From the NCBI GenBank assembly GCA_947456955.1, contig CANGTQ010000004.1:62001-126000 (forward strand): a DNA stretch of 64,000 bases, in the 5' to 3' direction. Position numbers and translations under genes: made by a program. Of this stretch, positions 16,069 through 24,396 are shown piece after piece. The stretch is from Flavobacteriaceae bacterium (GTDB lineage Bacteria > Bacteroidota > Bacteroidia > Flavobacteriales > Flavobacteriaceae). The first letter of the stretch is position 1, and each line of letters opens with the position of its first letter. The notes under the pieces are model-generated. The model was given only the letters and a program-made list of their open reading frames with translations, ran no database searches and was not told the origin of the DNA.

Positions 16069-17631
16069 ATGAAGTTTATAAAAATTCTTTTATTGTCAAT
16101 GTTTACATTGACCATGGCAGCCCAAACAGTTGCTAAAAAAACACCTTTAACAGATCAAGAACTTAAACGCTGGAGTCATCTTGATATAGAAAAAGATTCT
16201 ATTCCAGGAATGAGCGTTGACAAAGTGTACTCTGAATTTTTAAAAAACAAAAAAAGCACAAAAGTTATTGTCGCAGTTATAGATTCTGGTGTTGATATTG
16301 ATCACGAAGACTTGAAACCTGTAATCTGGACCAATAAAAAAGAGATTCCAAACAATGGAAAAGATGATGACAAAAATGGTTTTGTTGACGATGTTCACGG
16401 ATGGAATTTTTTAGGAAAATCAAACAATGAAAATCTTGAAATGACACGTATTTTGAAAAAAGCCGATGATGGTTCCGAAGTTTATAAAAACGCATTGGCA
16501 GATTACACTGAAAAATTTGCAGATGTAACTGATTTAAAAGAAAATTTAGATGTTTTAATGAAAGCAGATAAGACAGTTCGTGAAACTCTAAAAAATGATA
16601 ACTATACTGTTGCAGAACTAAATGATATGCCTTCCGTTAAATTCGATTTGTATAATGCCAAGCGAATCATGTTGTCTTATGCTACTCAAAATGGAGATTC
16701 TTTTCATGATGATTTAAAATCTTACCAAGACTATGTTTATGATCAATTAGATTATAATCTTAACAAAAATTTCAATGCAAGGAAATTGGTTGGAGATAAT
16801 CCAGAAGACATTAATGATAAAAAATATGGAAACAATATAGTGTATTCTAAAGAACGTAAAGATTCACTTCACGGAACTCACGTAGCTGCTATTATTGCTC
16901 AAGGAAGAGATAACGGACTTGGTGGTGATGGGGTTGCAGATAATGTAGAAATAATGCCTATTCGTGCGGTGCCAAATGGCGATGAATATGACAAAGACAT
17001 TGCTTTAGCTATTCGTTATGCGGTTGACAATGGCGCTAAAGTAATTAATGCAAGTTTTGGGAAAGACTATTCTCCTCATGCTCAATGGGTATATGATGCT
17101 ATAAAATATGCCGCAAGTAAGGATGTTCTGATTGTTCATGCGGCTGGAAATGATTCTAAAGACATTGACACAGAGCCAAACTTCCCAACAGACGATGTTG
17201 ACGGGAAGGAGATTGCAGATAATGTTTTAACGGTTGGCGCTCTTAATTATGAATACGGAGAAAAAGTGGTTGCTGATTTTTCAAACTACGGAAAAAGGAA
17301 TGTAGATGTTTATGCGCCAGGTGTAGAAATATATGCTGCCATTCCTGATAATAAATATAAATACCTTCAAGGAACTTCAATGGCTTCGCCTAATGCGGCT
17401 GGAGTTGCTGCTTTAATTCGTGAATATTATCCAAATTTAAAGGCTGCTCAGGTAAAACAAATTTTAATGCAATCGGGAACAGCATTAAATCTAGAAGTGA
17501 TTGTTGATGAAAAGAAAATCCAAATTCCTTTTTCAGACGCATCTGTTTCAGGAAAAATAGTTAACGCCTATTACGCCTTGAAAATGGCAGAGGAAATGTC
17601 AAACGCCATTAAGAAAAACCCTAAATTATAA
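16069..17631 (+). CDS. S8-family subtilisin-like serine protease
   Basis: A 520-residue exported protease with an N-terminal signal peptide ending near AAQT (residue 20). The catalytic triad is visible: Asp72 (AVIDSGVDIDH), His268 (LHGTHVAA) and Ser437 (GTSMASPNAAG), with oxyanion Asn361 in AAGND. About 195 residues separate Asp and His, much more than in classical subtilisins, giving a large helical insertion (about 115-260). No T9SS sorting domain is present, so it is probably periplasmic. A strong terminator follows. Substrate unknown. Confidence 0.93.
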   Translation: MKFIKILLLSMFTLTMAAQTVAKKTPLTDQELKRWSHLDIEKDSIPGMSVDKVYSEFLKNKKSTKVIVAVIDSGVDIDHEDLKPVIWTNKKEIPNNGKDDDKNGFVDDVHGWNFLGKSNNENLEMTRILKKADDGSEVYKNALADYTEKFADVTDLKENLDVLMKADKTVRETLKNDNYTVAELNDMPSVKFDLYNAKRIMLSYATQNGDSFHDDLKSYQDYVYDQLDYNLNKNFNARKLVGDNPEDINDKKYGNNIVYSKERKDSLHGTHVAAIIAQGRDNGLGGDGVADNVEIMPIRAVPNGDEYDKDIALAIRYAVDNGAKVINASFGKDYSPHAQWVYDAIKYAASKDVLIVHAAGNDSKDIDTEPNFPTDDVDGKEIADNVLTVGALNYEYGEKVVADFSNYGKRNVDVYAPGVEIYAAIPDNKYKYLQGTSMASPNAAGVAALIREYYPNLKAAQVKQILMQSGTALNLEVIVDEKKIQIPFSDASVSGKIVNAYYALKMAEEMSNAIKKNPKL

Positions 17632-17636
17632 ATCAA

Positions 17637-17664
17637 AAGGAAGTGCAAAACCTTCCTTTTTTTA
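17637..17664 (+). terminator. Rho-independent terminator after the S8 protease
   Basis: AAGGAAG (17637-17643) pairs with CTTCCTT (17652-17658), with an 8-nt loop and a following run of T. Confidence 0.8.
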
Positions 17665-17676
17665 TTTCGTTTCAGC

Positions 17677-19563
17677 ATGAACATTAAATATTTATTTTTA
17701 TTTATTTTACTGAGTATTAATTCCTCTTTTGCCCAATCCAAAGGATATTGGCAGCAAAAAGTAGATTACAGCATGGAAGTATCTATGGATGTGAAAAACT
17801 ATCAATATAAAGGAAAACAAAAACTAATTTACACGAACAATTCTTCGGACACGCTGCGCCACGTTTATTATCATTTATACAATAATGCATTTCAGCCCGG
17901 AAGTGAAATGGACGTGCGTTCCCAAACAATCGCTGATCCAGACGCAAGGTTTATGAACAAAACTAAATCTGCTGACGGAAAGGAAATTAAAGAAAGTAGA
18001 ATTGCTAAACTGCAATCTAATGAAATTGGCTATTTAAAAATATCTAATTTTAAGCAAGATGGTGTTTCTGCTAGTACTAAAGAGGTTTCAACCATTCTTG
18101 AAGTGACTTTAGCTAAACCTATTCTGCCAGGAAAATCTACAACATTGACTCTGGATTTTGACGGACAAGTACCTGTTCAAATTCGCCGATCTGGCAGAAA
18201 TAATTCGGAAGGAATTGAACTTTCTATGGCACAATGGTATCCAAAAATGGCCGAATTCGATTTTGAAGGCTGGCATGCTGATCCTTATATTGCTCGGGAG
18301 TTTCATGGTGTTTGGGGTGATTTTGATGTAAAAATTACTATTGATAAAAATTATCTTCTTGGTGGAAGCGGTTATTTGGAAAACAAAAATGAAATTGGTT
18401 TTGGCTATGAGGAGAGTGGTAAAATTGTAAAAAAAGATCCGAAAGCAAAAACGTTAACTTGGCACTTTGTAGCGCCAAATGTTCACGATTTTACCTGGGC
18501 TGCCGATAAAAACTATCTTCACGATATAGTAAAAGGACCAAACAATGTTGACTTGCATTTCCTGTATAAAAACAATCCAAAAATTATTGAAAATTGGAAA
18601 AGTCTTCAGCCGATAATGATTACTGTAATGGATTTTTACAATAAAACTGTTGGCGATTATCCATACAAACAATTTTCATTTATTCAAGGCGGCGATGGTG
18701 GAATGGAATATGCTATGTGTACGCTGATGTTAGGAAACGGAACATTAAATGGTTTAGTTGGAACAGCTGTTCATGAATTAGGACATTCCTGGTTTCAACA
18801 TATTTTAGGGTTTAACGAATCCAAACACCCATGGATGGATGAAGGATTTACCAGCTACATTGAAGATCTTGCGATGAATGAAATTTCAGTTAAAAAAGCT
18901 GAAAATCCTTTTGAAAGTTCTTATAAAACCTATGTTAAACTAGTAGAATCGGGGAAAGAACAACCTTTATCAACTCATGGTGACCGATATGATGAAAATA
19001 GAAGTTATAGCATAGCTTCCTATGTGAAAGGCGAACTATTTCTTTCACAATTAGAATATATCATCGGTACTGAAAATACTAGAAAAACTTTGAAACGTTT
19101 TTACAACGAATTCAAATTCAAACATCCAACGCCAAACGATATCAAACGAACTGCCGAACGTGTTTCTGGTTCAAATTTAGATTGGTATTTAACCGATTGG
19201 ACGCAAACTTTAAATACCATAGATTATGGAATTAAAAATGTTGAAATTACAACTGACAATGTCCAAAGAACAAGCATTTCTTTAGAAAGAATCGGCAGAA
19301 TACCAATGCCAATAGATATTTTGGTTGAATATACCGATGGCACAAAAGAGAGTTTTTATATTCCGTTGCGAATGATGAATTTTGAAAAAGAAAATCCAAC
19401 ACCGAAAATTAAAAGAACTGTTTTGTCAGATTGGGCTTGGGCTAATCCAAATTATTTCTTTGAAGTTCCAAAAGCAAAAACTTCGATTAAAAAAATTACT
19501 ATGGACCCAAGTGGTTTAATGGCCGATGTGAAAAGAGACAATAATGTTTATGAAGTGAAGTAA
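17677..19563 (+). CDS. M1-family metallopeptidase
   Basis: A 628-residue aminopeptidase-type gluzincin with a signal peptide (cleavage near SSFAQ, residue 20). The zinc site is HELGH at residues 366-370 with Glu389 in PWMDEGFTSY. The exopeptidase motif usually written GAMEN appears as GGMEYA (341-346), the variant common in exported Bacteroidota members. An N-terminal beta domain precedes the catalytic part. Probably periplasmic or outer-membrane associated, cutting peptides. It stands between two terminators and so is transcribed alone. Confidence 0.93.
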   Translation: MNIKYLFLFILLSINSSFAQSKGYWQQKVDYSMEVSMDVKNYQYKGKQKLIYTNNSSDTLRHVYYHLYNNAFQPGSEMDVRSQTIADPDARFMNKTKSADGKEIKESRIAKLQSNEIGYLKISNFKQDGVSASTKEVSTILEVTLAKPILPGKSTTLTLDFDGQVPVQIRRSGRNNSEGIELSMAQWYPKMAEFDFEGWHADPYIAREFHGVWGDFDVKITIDKNYLLGGSGYLENKNEIGFGYEESGKIVKKDPKAKTLTWHFVAPNVHDFTWAADKNYLHDIVKGPNNVDLHFLYKNNPKIIENWKSLQPIMITVMDFYNKTVGDYPYKQFSFIQGGDGGMEYAMCTLMLGNGTLNGLVGTAVHELGHSWFQHILGFNESKHPWMDEGFTSYIEDLAMNEISVKKAENPFESSYKTYVKLVESGKEQPLSTHGDRYDENRSYSIASYVKGELFLSQLEYIIGTENTRKTLKRFYNEFKFKHPTPNDIKRTAERVSGSNLDWYLTDWTQTLNTIDYGIKNVEITTDNVQRTSISLERIGRIPMPIDILVEYTDGTKESFYIPLRMMNFEKENPTPKIKRTVLSDWAWANPNYFFEVPKAKTSIKKITMDPSGLMADVKRDNNVYEVK

Positions 19564-19567
19564 ATTG

Positions 19568-19594
19568 AAAGGCAACTGTAAGATTGTCTTTTTA
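19568..19594 (+). terminator. Rho-independent terminator after the M1 peptidase
   Basis: AAAGGCAA (19568-19575) pairs with TTGTCTTT (19584-19591), including one G-U pair, followed by TTT. It overlaps the first possible ATG of the next reading frame, which argues for that gene's later start. Confidence 0.72.
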
Positions 19595-19638
19595 TGAATA
19601 GAATTTGTAGATTTACCACAATAAAAAATTTGATAAAA

Positions 19639-20046
19639 ATGAAAGTTATTCAACTTCTTATCGTTTGCCTTTTTTTGAGTTTTGGAAGCATTGCTTCAGC
19701 GCAGCCAATTCTTTTTCAAGCCAGCAGCGTAAGTTTTACAGATAAAAAAGACAATGGTCAATGGAACGAATGGTCTGATTTTGTCGATGCTAAAGTATTG
19801 ATAACCCTTGATGCCAAGAAAGATTTGATTACGATTAATTCTTCTGAGGTACAGTCATTCAAAATTAAAGCTTATGGTGAAATTACAGATAATGATGAAG
19901 TTAATATTGTACCGTTTGAATGTGTCGACAATAAGTTCTCAAAGTGTAATATCTTAATCATTACCAAGAAAAAGGAAAACAACAGGGTGCAATTTTACAT
20001 CACTTACAATGAAGTGAAATTTGTTTACAATATCTACTTAAAATAA
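19639..20046 (+). CDS. Hypothetical secreted protein
   Basis: A 135-residue protein from the chosen ATG at 19639, which gives a clean signal peptide MKVIQLLIVCLFLSFGSIAS followed by AQ. An in-frame ATG at 19594 lies inside the preceding terminator and would place 15 charged residues before the signal, so it is rejected. The mature part (about 110 residues) contains alternating hydrophobic strands and a pair of cysteines near ECVDNKFSKCN. No known domain recognised. It ends 2 nt before rnpA. Confidence 0.7.
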   Translation: MKVIQLLIVCLFLSFGSIASAQPILFQASSVSFTDKKDNGQWNEWSDFVDAKVLITLDAKKDLITINSSEVQSFKIKAYGEITDNDEVNIVPFECVDNKFSKCNILIITKKKENNRVQFYITYNEVKFVYNIYLK

Positions 20047-20048
20047 TA

Positions 20049-20432
20049 ATGGATTTTTCTTATCCAAAAGCTGAAAAACTCAAAAGCAAAAAAATTATCG
20101 ATTTACTTTTTACCGAAGGCAAATCAGTGAGTAAATATCCGTTGCGTTTGGTTTATTTAAAACATGATTTTGAAGAAGATGTGCCTCTAAAAATTGGCGT
20201 TTCGGTATCCAAAAAATATTTTAAGAATGCGGTTGACCGAAATTATTTCAAGCGCATACTTCGTGAATCTTATCGATTGAATAAAACCCTTTTGATTGAA
20301 AATATAGATGCTAAATATTGCTTTATGTTTTTTTATCAAACCAATGAAAAGTTATCTTATCAGGAAATAAATCAAAAAACCGTCCAGCTTTTTGAAAAGT
20401 TTGTTAAAATTCTTAAAGAAGAAAAAGGATAA
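20049..20432 (+). CDS. rnpA: Ribonuclease P protein component
   Basis: A 127-residue basic protein, the protein subunit that helps the RNase P RNA trim tRNA 5' ends. The signature is the RNR-like FKNAVDRNYFKRILRESYR near residues 57-75. In many bacteria rnpA follows rpmH near the origin; here it follows a small secreted-protein gene and precedes an S41 protease, an arrangement seen in flavobacteria. Identification is firm. Confidence 0.93.
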   Translation: MDFSYPKAEKLKSKKIIDLLFTEGKSVSKYPLRLVYLKHDFEEDVPLKIGVSVSKKYFKNAVDRNYFKRILRESYRLNKTLLIENIDAKYCFMFFYQTNEKLSYQEINQKTVQLFEKFVKILKEEKG

Positions 20433-20487
20433 CACAAAATCTCTAAAGTTATTTACTATATTCGTTTACTTGTAAAAAGAAAAGACC

Positions 20488-22125
20488 ATGTTCAAAATAG
20501 TTAAAAAAAGGTATTTTATTCCGTCGATTTTGAGTGTTTTTCTCTTAATTGGCGTGAGTTTTAAAGATGATTTCTTTGAAATTTCAAAACAAATTGAAAT
20601 CTTCACCACGCTTTTTAAGACGATTAATCAAAACTATGTAGACGATACAAATCCCGCTGAATTGATGGACAAAGCCATCAAAAGTATGTTGGCCGATTTA
20701 GATCCGTATACCAATTATTTCAACGAACAGGATGTTATAAAATTCAAAATAAATAACACCGGAGAATACACGGGAATTGGAGCCATGATTACGCGAAAAG
20801 AAGACAAGCTCATCATCAAAGAACCTTACAAAGGATTTCCTGCAGACAAAGCAGGTTTAAAAGCTGGAGATGAAATTACTCAAATTGGCGATGTGCTATT
20901 GGCCGATTTCAAAGACGATGCTTCGCAATTGATGAAAGGCGCAAAAGGCACTAAGATTAAAATCAACTATTTACGTCAGGGAAAACCAATGTCGACACAA
21001 TTGATTCTAGATGAAGTTGCTGTAAAAGCTGTTCCTTTTTATGGAATGGTTGATGATAAAACCGGATATATTGTATTGTCTCAATTTAATCAAAAAGCTT
21101 CATATGAAACTAAAGAAGCATTGGAAAAACTAAAAGATGACGGTGCTACACAAATTGTTTTAGACTTACGTGGAAATCCGGGTGGATTGCTAAATGAAGC
21201 CGTTACTATTTGCAATCTTTTTGTGCCAAAAAACGAAATCATTGTAACCACAAAATCGAAGAATTCCAAATACAACAATACTTATAAAACTAACAAAGAC
21301 CCTATTGATACTGAAATTCCATTGGTGGTTATTGTTGATGGGAAAAGTGCTTCAGCTTCTGAAATTGTTTCCGGTGCTTTGCAGGATTTAGACAGAGCTG
21401 TAGTAATTGGAAGTAGAAGTTTTGGAAAAGGATTGGTGCAACGACCAATTGACTTGACTTATGGTACGCAAGTAAAAGTAACCATTTCTAAATATTACAC
21501 CCCTTCAGGAAGATGCATTCAGGCATTGAATTATTCGAATAAAGATAAAAACGGGAAAGCCATTAGAACAGACGAAAAGAATTTTAACGCTTTCAAAACC
21601 AAAAAAGGAAGAACTGTATATGATGGCGGTGGTATTTTACCTGATGTTGTTTTAGAAAATACTAAAACAAGTGCCATTGCCGAAGCCTTGCAAAAAAATG
21701 ATGGGATTTTTAATTATGTAACCTATTACTATTATAAAAATCCAACTTTAGGTGATAAAATTCCAACCCTGACTGATGCGGATCTTAATGATTTTAAGGC
21801 GTTCCTAAAAAGAGAAAAAATAGCATTTGATACTGAAACTGAAGTGGCTTTGAAAAGCACTTTAGAAAAAGCGAAGAAAGAAAATGTCGATGCTGCTATT
21901 GCCACTGAATACCAACAATTGCTTTCGGCTTTGGAAAAAAGTGAGGAAACGTTAATCGATAAAAACCAAAAAGAAATCAAAAATTTAATTTTAGACGAAA
22001 TCATTAAACGATACCAATATAAAGAAGGGTTATATCAATATTACATCAAAAGTAATTTTGAAATCAAGAAGTCTATTGAAGTTTTAAACGACAAATCACA
22101 GTATAACTCAATTTTGAAGATTTAG
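20488..22125 (+). CDS. S41-family C-terminal processing protease
   Basis: A 545-residue membrane-anchored protease: one hydrophobic segment near residues 10-25, a PDZ domain (about 85-170) with EYTGIGAMI, and the peptidase core with the Ser/Lys dyad, SASASE at 287-292 and Lys314 in FGKGLVQ. Such CtpA-like enzymes degrade or process envelope proteins in the periplasm. The C-terminal 130 residues form charged helices. The next gene starts 1 nt after the stop. Family call firm; substrate unknown. Confidence 0.94.
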   Translation: MFKIVKKRYFIPSILSVFLLIGVSFKDDFFEISKQIEIFTTLFKTINQNYVDDTNPAELMDKAIKSMLADLDPYTNYFNEQDVIKFKINNTGEYTGIGAMITRKEDKLIIKEPYKGFPADKAGLKAGDEITQIGDVLLADFKDDASQLMKGAKGTKIKINYLRQGKPMSTQLILDEVAVKAVPFYGMVDDKTGYIVLSQFNQKASYETKEALEKLKDDGATQIVLDLRGNPGGLLNEAVTICNLFVPKNEIIVTTKSKNSKYNNTYKTNKDPIDTEIPLVVIVDGKSASASEIVSGALQDLDRAVVIGSRSFGKGLVQRPIDLTYGTQVKVTISKYYTPSGRCIQALNYSNKDKNGKAIRTDEKNFNAFKTKKGRTVYDGGGILPDVVLENTKTSAIAEALQKNDGIFNYVTYYYYKNPTLGDKIPTLTDADLNDFKAFLKREKIAFDTETEVALKSTLEKAKKENVDAAIATEYQQLLSALEKSEETLIDKNQKEIKNLILDEIIKRYQYKEGLYQYYIKSNFEIKKSIEVLNDKSQYNSILKI

Positions 22126-22126
22126 T

Positions 22127-22939
22127 ATGAAGTTTTTTAAGTTTTTACCGATTTTGTTTTGTTTAGCTCTTCAAGCACAAGAAGAAGTTGTTCATTCTGT
22201 TTATTTTGAATTTGACAAATTTACGTTGAATGAAAAAGAAGTAAATGAAGCCATTGATTTTATCAAAAAAACGGATTCTACTCGTATTGAAGATATTCAA
22301 ATTTTTGGTTACACCGATGATGTTGGAAAAGATGCCTATAATTTTAAGCTTTCTACAAATCGGGCAAATGCCATTCAGGACAAATTCATTGAAAACGGTG
22401 TCAAAAGTAAAATCATTGTAACCATAGAAGGTAAGGGGCGAATTTTGATTGAGGATGACATAGTAGAAAATCTTCCGGAAAAGCGTTCAAAAAATCGCCG
22501 CGTTGATGTGGTCGTTCATTTAAAACCTTTACCAAAAATTGAAATTCCTGGTTTTTATAATACGGTTCAAAAACATCACATTGTTGGAGATCACATTTAT
22601 TTAAATAACATTTTATTTGAAAGAGGAAGCAGCAAATTACCATTTAAATCTAAAAACGAATTAGATAAAATTGCTCGTTTGCTTATGAAATATAAGAACC
22701 TTCAATTTGAAATTCAGGGACATGTATGTTGCACTCCGCCCTATCAAAAAGAAGCCATTGATTTAGACACTAGAAAACGTCAACTATCTGTAAACAGAGC
22801 AGAATCGGTTTATAAATATTTACTATTTAAAAAAATAGCCAAAGACCGTATGACTTTCAAAGGATATGGAAACACCGTTCCGCTGGGTAAAGGTGCAGAC
22901 TATGACAGAAGAGTGGAATTGGTTATAACCAAAATCTAA
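22127..22939 (+). CDS. OmpA-family protein with two OmpA-like domains
   Basis: A 270-residue exported protein with a signal peptide (to about residue 17). Two OmpA-like peptidoglycan-binding domains follow: the first (about 25-135) has IFGYTDDVGKDAYNFKLSTNRA, and the second (about 155-270) starts ILFERGSSKLP and has EIQGHVCC and RQLSVNRAESV. Tandem OmpA domains without a beta barrel suggest a periplasmic cell-wall-binding protein. It follows the S41 protease by 1 nt, so the two are co-translated. Its stop codon overlaps that of the convergent acetyltransferase gene (shared CTAA). Confidence 0.88.
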   Translation: MKFFKFLPILFCLALQAQEEVVHSVYFEFDKFTLNEKEVNEAIDFIKKTDSTRIEDIQIFGYTDDVGKDAYNFKLSTNRANAIQDKFIENGVKSKIIVTIEGKGRILIEDDIVENLPEKRSKNRRVDVVVHLKPLPKIEIPGFYNTVQKHHIVGDHIYLNNILFERGSSKLPFKSKNELDKIARLLMKYKNLQFEIQGHVCCTPPYQKEAIDLDTRKRQLSVNRAESVYKYLLFKKIAKDRMTFKGYGNTVPLGKGADYDRRVELVITKI

Positions 22940-23382
22940 CTTCTTCTCATTTCGATATGTGGAATATCATCTTCAAGATACATTTCACTTGTTTGAATAA
23001 AACCATGACTTTCATAGAATTTCTTCAAATATAATTGAGCTGAAATCGTTATTTTAGTTTCGCCAAGTTGGTGCTTCATAAAATAAATTGCTTCTCTCAT
23101 AAGTAGGTGTCCGAGTTTTTTATCGCGATATGTTGGTTTAACTACAACGCGTCCTATCGAAGCTTCTTCAAAATAATCTTTTGGTTTAAACAAGCGGGCA
23201 TAAGCGACCGTTTGACCATTGTCTTGTCCTAAAAGATGCAATGCTTTTTGATCTTTGTAATCAATGTCCTGATAAACGCAATTTTGCTCCACTACAAAGA
23301 CTTCACTTCGCAAATGCAGTAATTCATATAGTTCAATGGTAGTTAGTGCCTCAAATCGTCTTATTTTCCATTCTAAATTCAT
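22936..23382 (-). CDS. ElaA-like GNAT acetyltransferase
   Basis: A 148-residue GNAT-family acetyltransferase of the ElaA subgroup: start LRSEVFVVEQNCVYQDIDYKD (residues 24-44), the acetyl-CoA-binding IGRVVVKPTYRDKKLGHLLM (77-96), and C-terminal FYESHGFIQTSEMYLEDDIPHIEM. Cytosolic, transfers an acetyl group to an unidentified amine. It ends tail to tail with the OmpA gene, with 4 nt overlap, and lies 4 nt downstream of the DUF4837 gene. Confidence 0.88.
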   Translation of the reverse strand: MNLEWKIRRFEALTTIELYELLHLRSEVFVVEQNCVYQDIDYKDQKALHLLGQDNGQTVAYARLFKPKDYFEEASIGRVVVKPTYRDKKLGHLLMREAIYFMKHQLGETKITISAQLYLKKFYESHGFIQTSEMYLEDDIPHIEMRRS

Positions 23383-23386
23383 GCTG

Positions 23387-24376
23387 CTATTTTTTAATTT
23401 GTATGGATTTAATAATCGATTCTAATTCAAACATTAAGTCGCGCTTTTCTTTTGATGGTGCATAGCAAAATCCTTCCAAAACCAGGATGCGTTTATGGGC
23501 TTTATCAAAAATAGCATAACTGATAAAAGGTCCGGACATGAAATCGTTTTTCATTTGCCACGTTCCTTTGGTTTCATAGGTTTTGTTTCCGGACAAGGTT
23601 GTAATAGAAAAATAGGGCGAGTAGGCTTTTTCCGTTACCATTTGTGTTCTGTAAGCCGTGCCATGAATGTATAATTTCCCGATGGAATCCCTAACTTTTA
23701 CGACATCATTTACAGCATTTTTTGGGTTTATTCTTTTCCAAGGAATCTGGTAAATTATAAGGCTTGTGTTACCACTGACGATTTCGCTTTTTAGCCAAAT
23801 AAAATTTCTTCTTCTCATGACATATTCGTATTTCGAAGGAATCAATATGTCAATGTTGAATTTTTTTTGGATTTTTTTTATGTCGAGTAAAGAATCTTTG
23901 ATTATTTTTTGCTTGTGAGCAATTTCGATTGCGCGCATTTTTTTGATAATCTCAGGCGTATTTTTTTCGAGTAATTCTAATATTTCAAAAGATGTTTTTC
24001 CCGAAATATAAAAGGAGTTTTGCGGGGTAACAAATTCATTTTCTTTGAATTCAAACTTATTTTCAGCGCTTTTTTTAACTATAAGAATATTTCGACTATC
24101 AGTTGAAAATCCTTCAAAAAGTTTTACCGGATATTGATTGATACTAAATAATGGTTCTTCTTGTGGTAGGCCCAAAACTGGAGAGGCAAACTTGTTTCTG
24201 ATGCTGTCGCCAACTACTCCATTCCAAAGTTGATCATCAATAATTACAGCAATCGTATTTATAGCTGCAGAAGAATCTTCAGGCAACCTGTCTTTTTTAA
24301 ATGAACAAGAGCTCACAAAAAAGGAGACAAAAAGCCATAAAAAAAGGGTTTTATTCATAACTGAAATAAAACCCAA
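23387..24376 (-). CDS. DUF4837 family lipoprotein
   Basis: A 329-residue lipoprotein. The signal lipobox is FVSSCSF (cysteine near residue 24), and the DUF4837 blocks are visible: IAVIIDDQLWNGVVGDSIR (42-60), GLPQEEPLFSI, and the middle IWLKSEIVSGNTSLIIY. The family is essentially limited to Bacteroidota and has no assigned function. It is just downstream of the LysM lytic transglycosylase, which suggests a cell-envelope role. The first in-frame ATG is used; an internal ATG at residue 7 is also possible. Confidence 0.86.
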   Translation of the reverse strand: MGFISVMNKTLFLWLFVSFFVSSCSFKKDRLPEDSSAAINTIAVIIDDQLWNGVVGDSIRNKFASPVLGLPQEEPLFSINQYPVKLFEGFSTDSRNILIVKKSAENKFEFKENEFVTPQNSFYISGKTSFEILELLEKNTPEIIKKMRAIEIAHKQKIIKDSLLDIKKIQKKFNIDILIPSKYEYVMRRRNFIWLKSEIVSGNTSLIIYQIPWKRINPKNAVNDVVKVRDSIGKLYIHGTAYRTQMVTEKAYSPYFSITTLSGNKTYETKGTWQMKNDFMSGPFISYAIFDKAHKRILVLEGFCYAPSKEKRDLMFELESIIKSIQIKK

Positions 24377-24396
24377 ATTTATAGAAGATTTTCGGA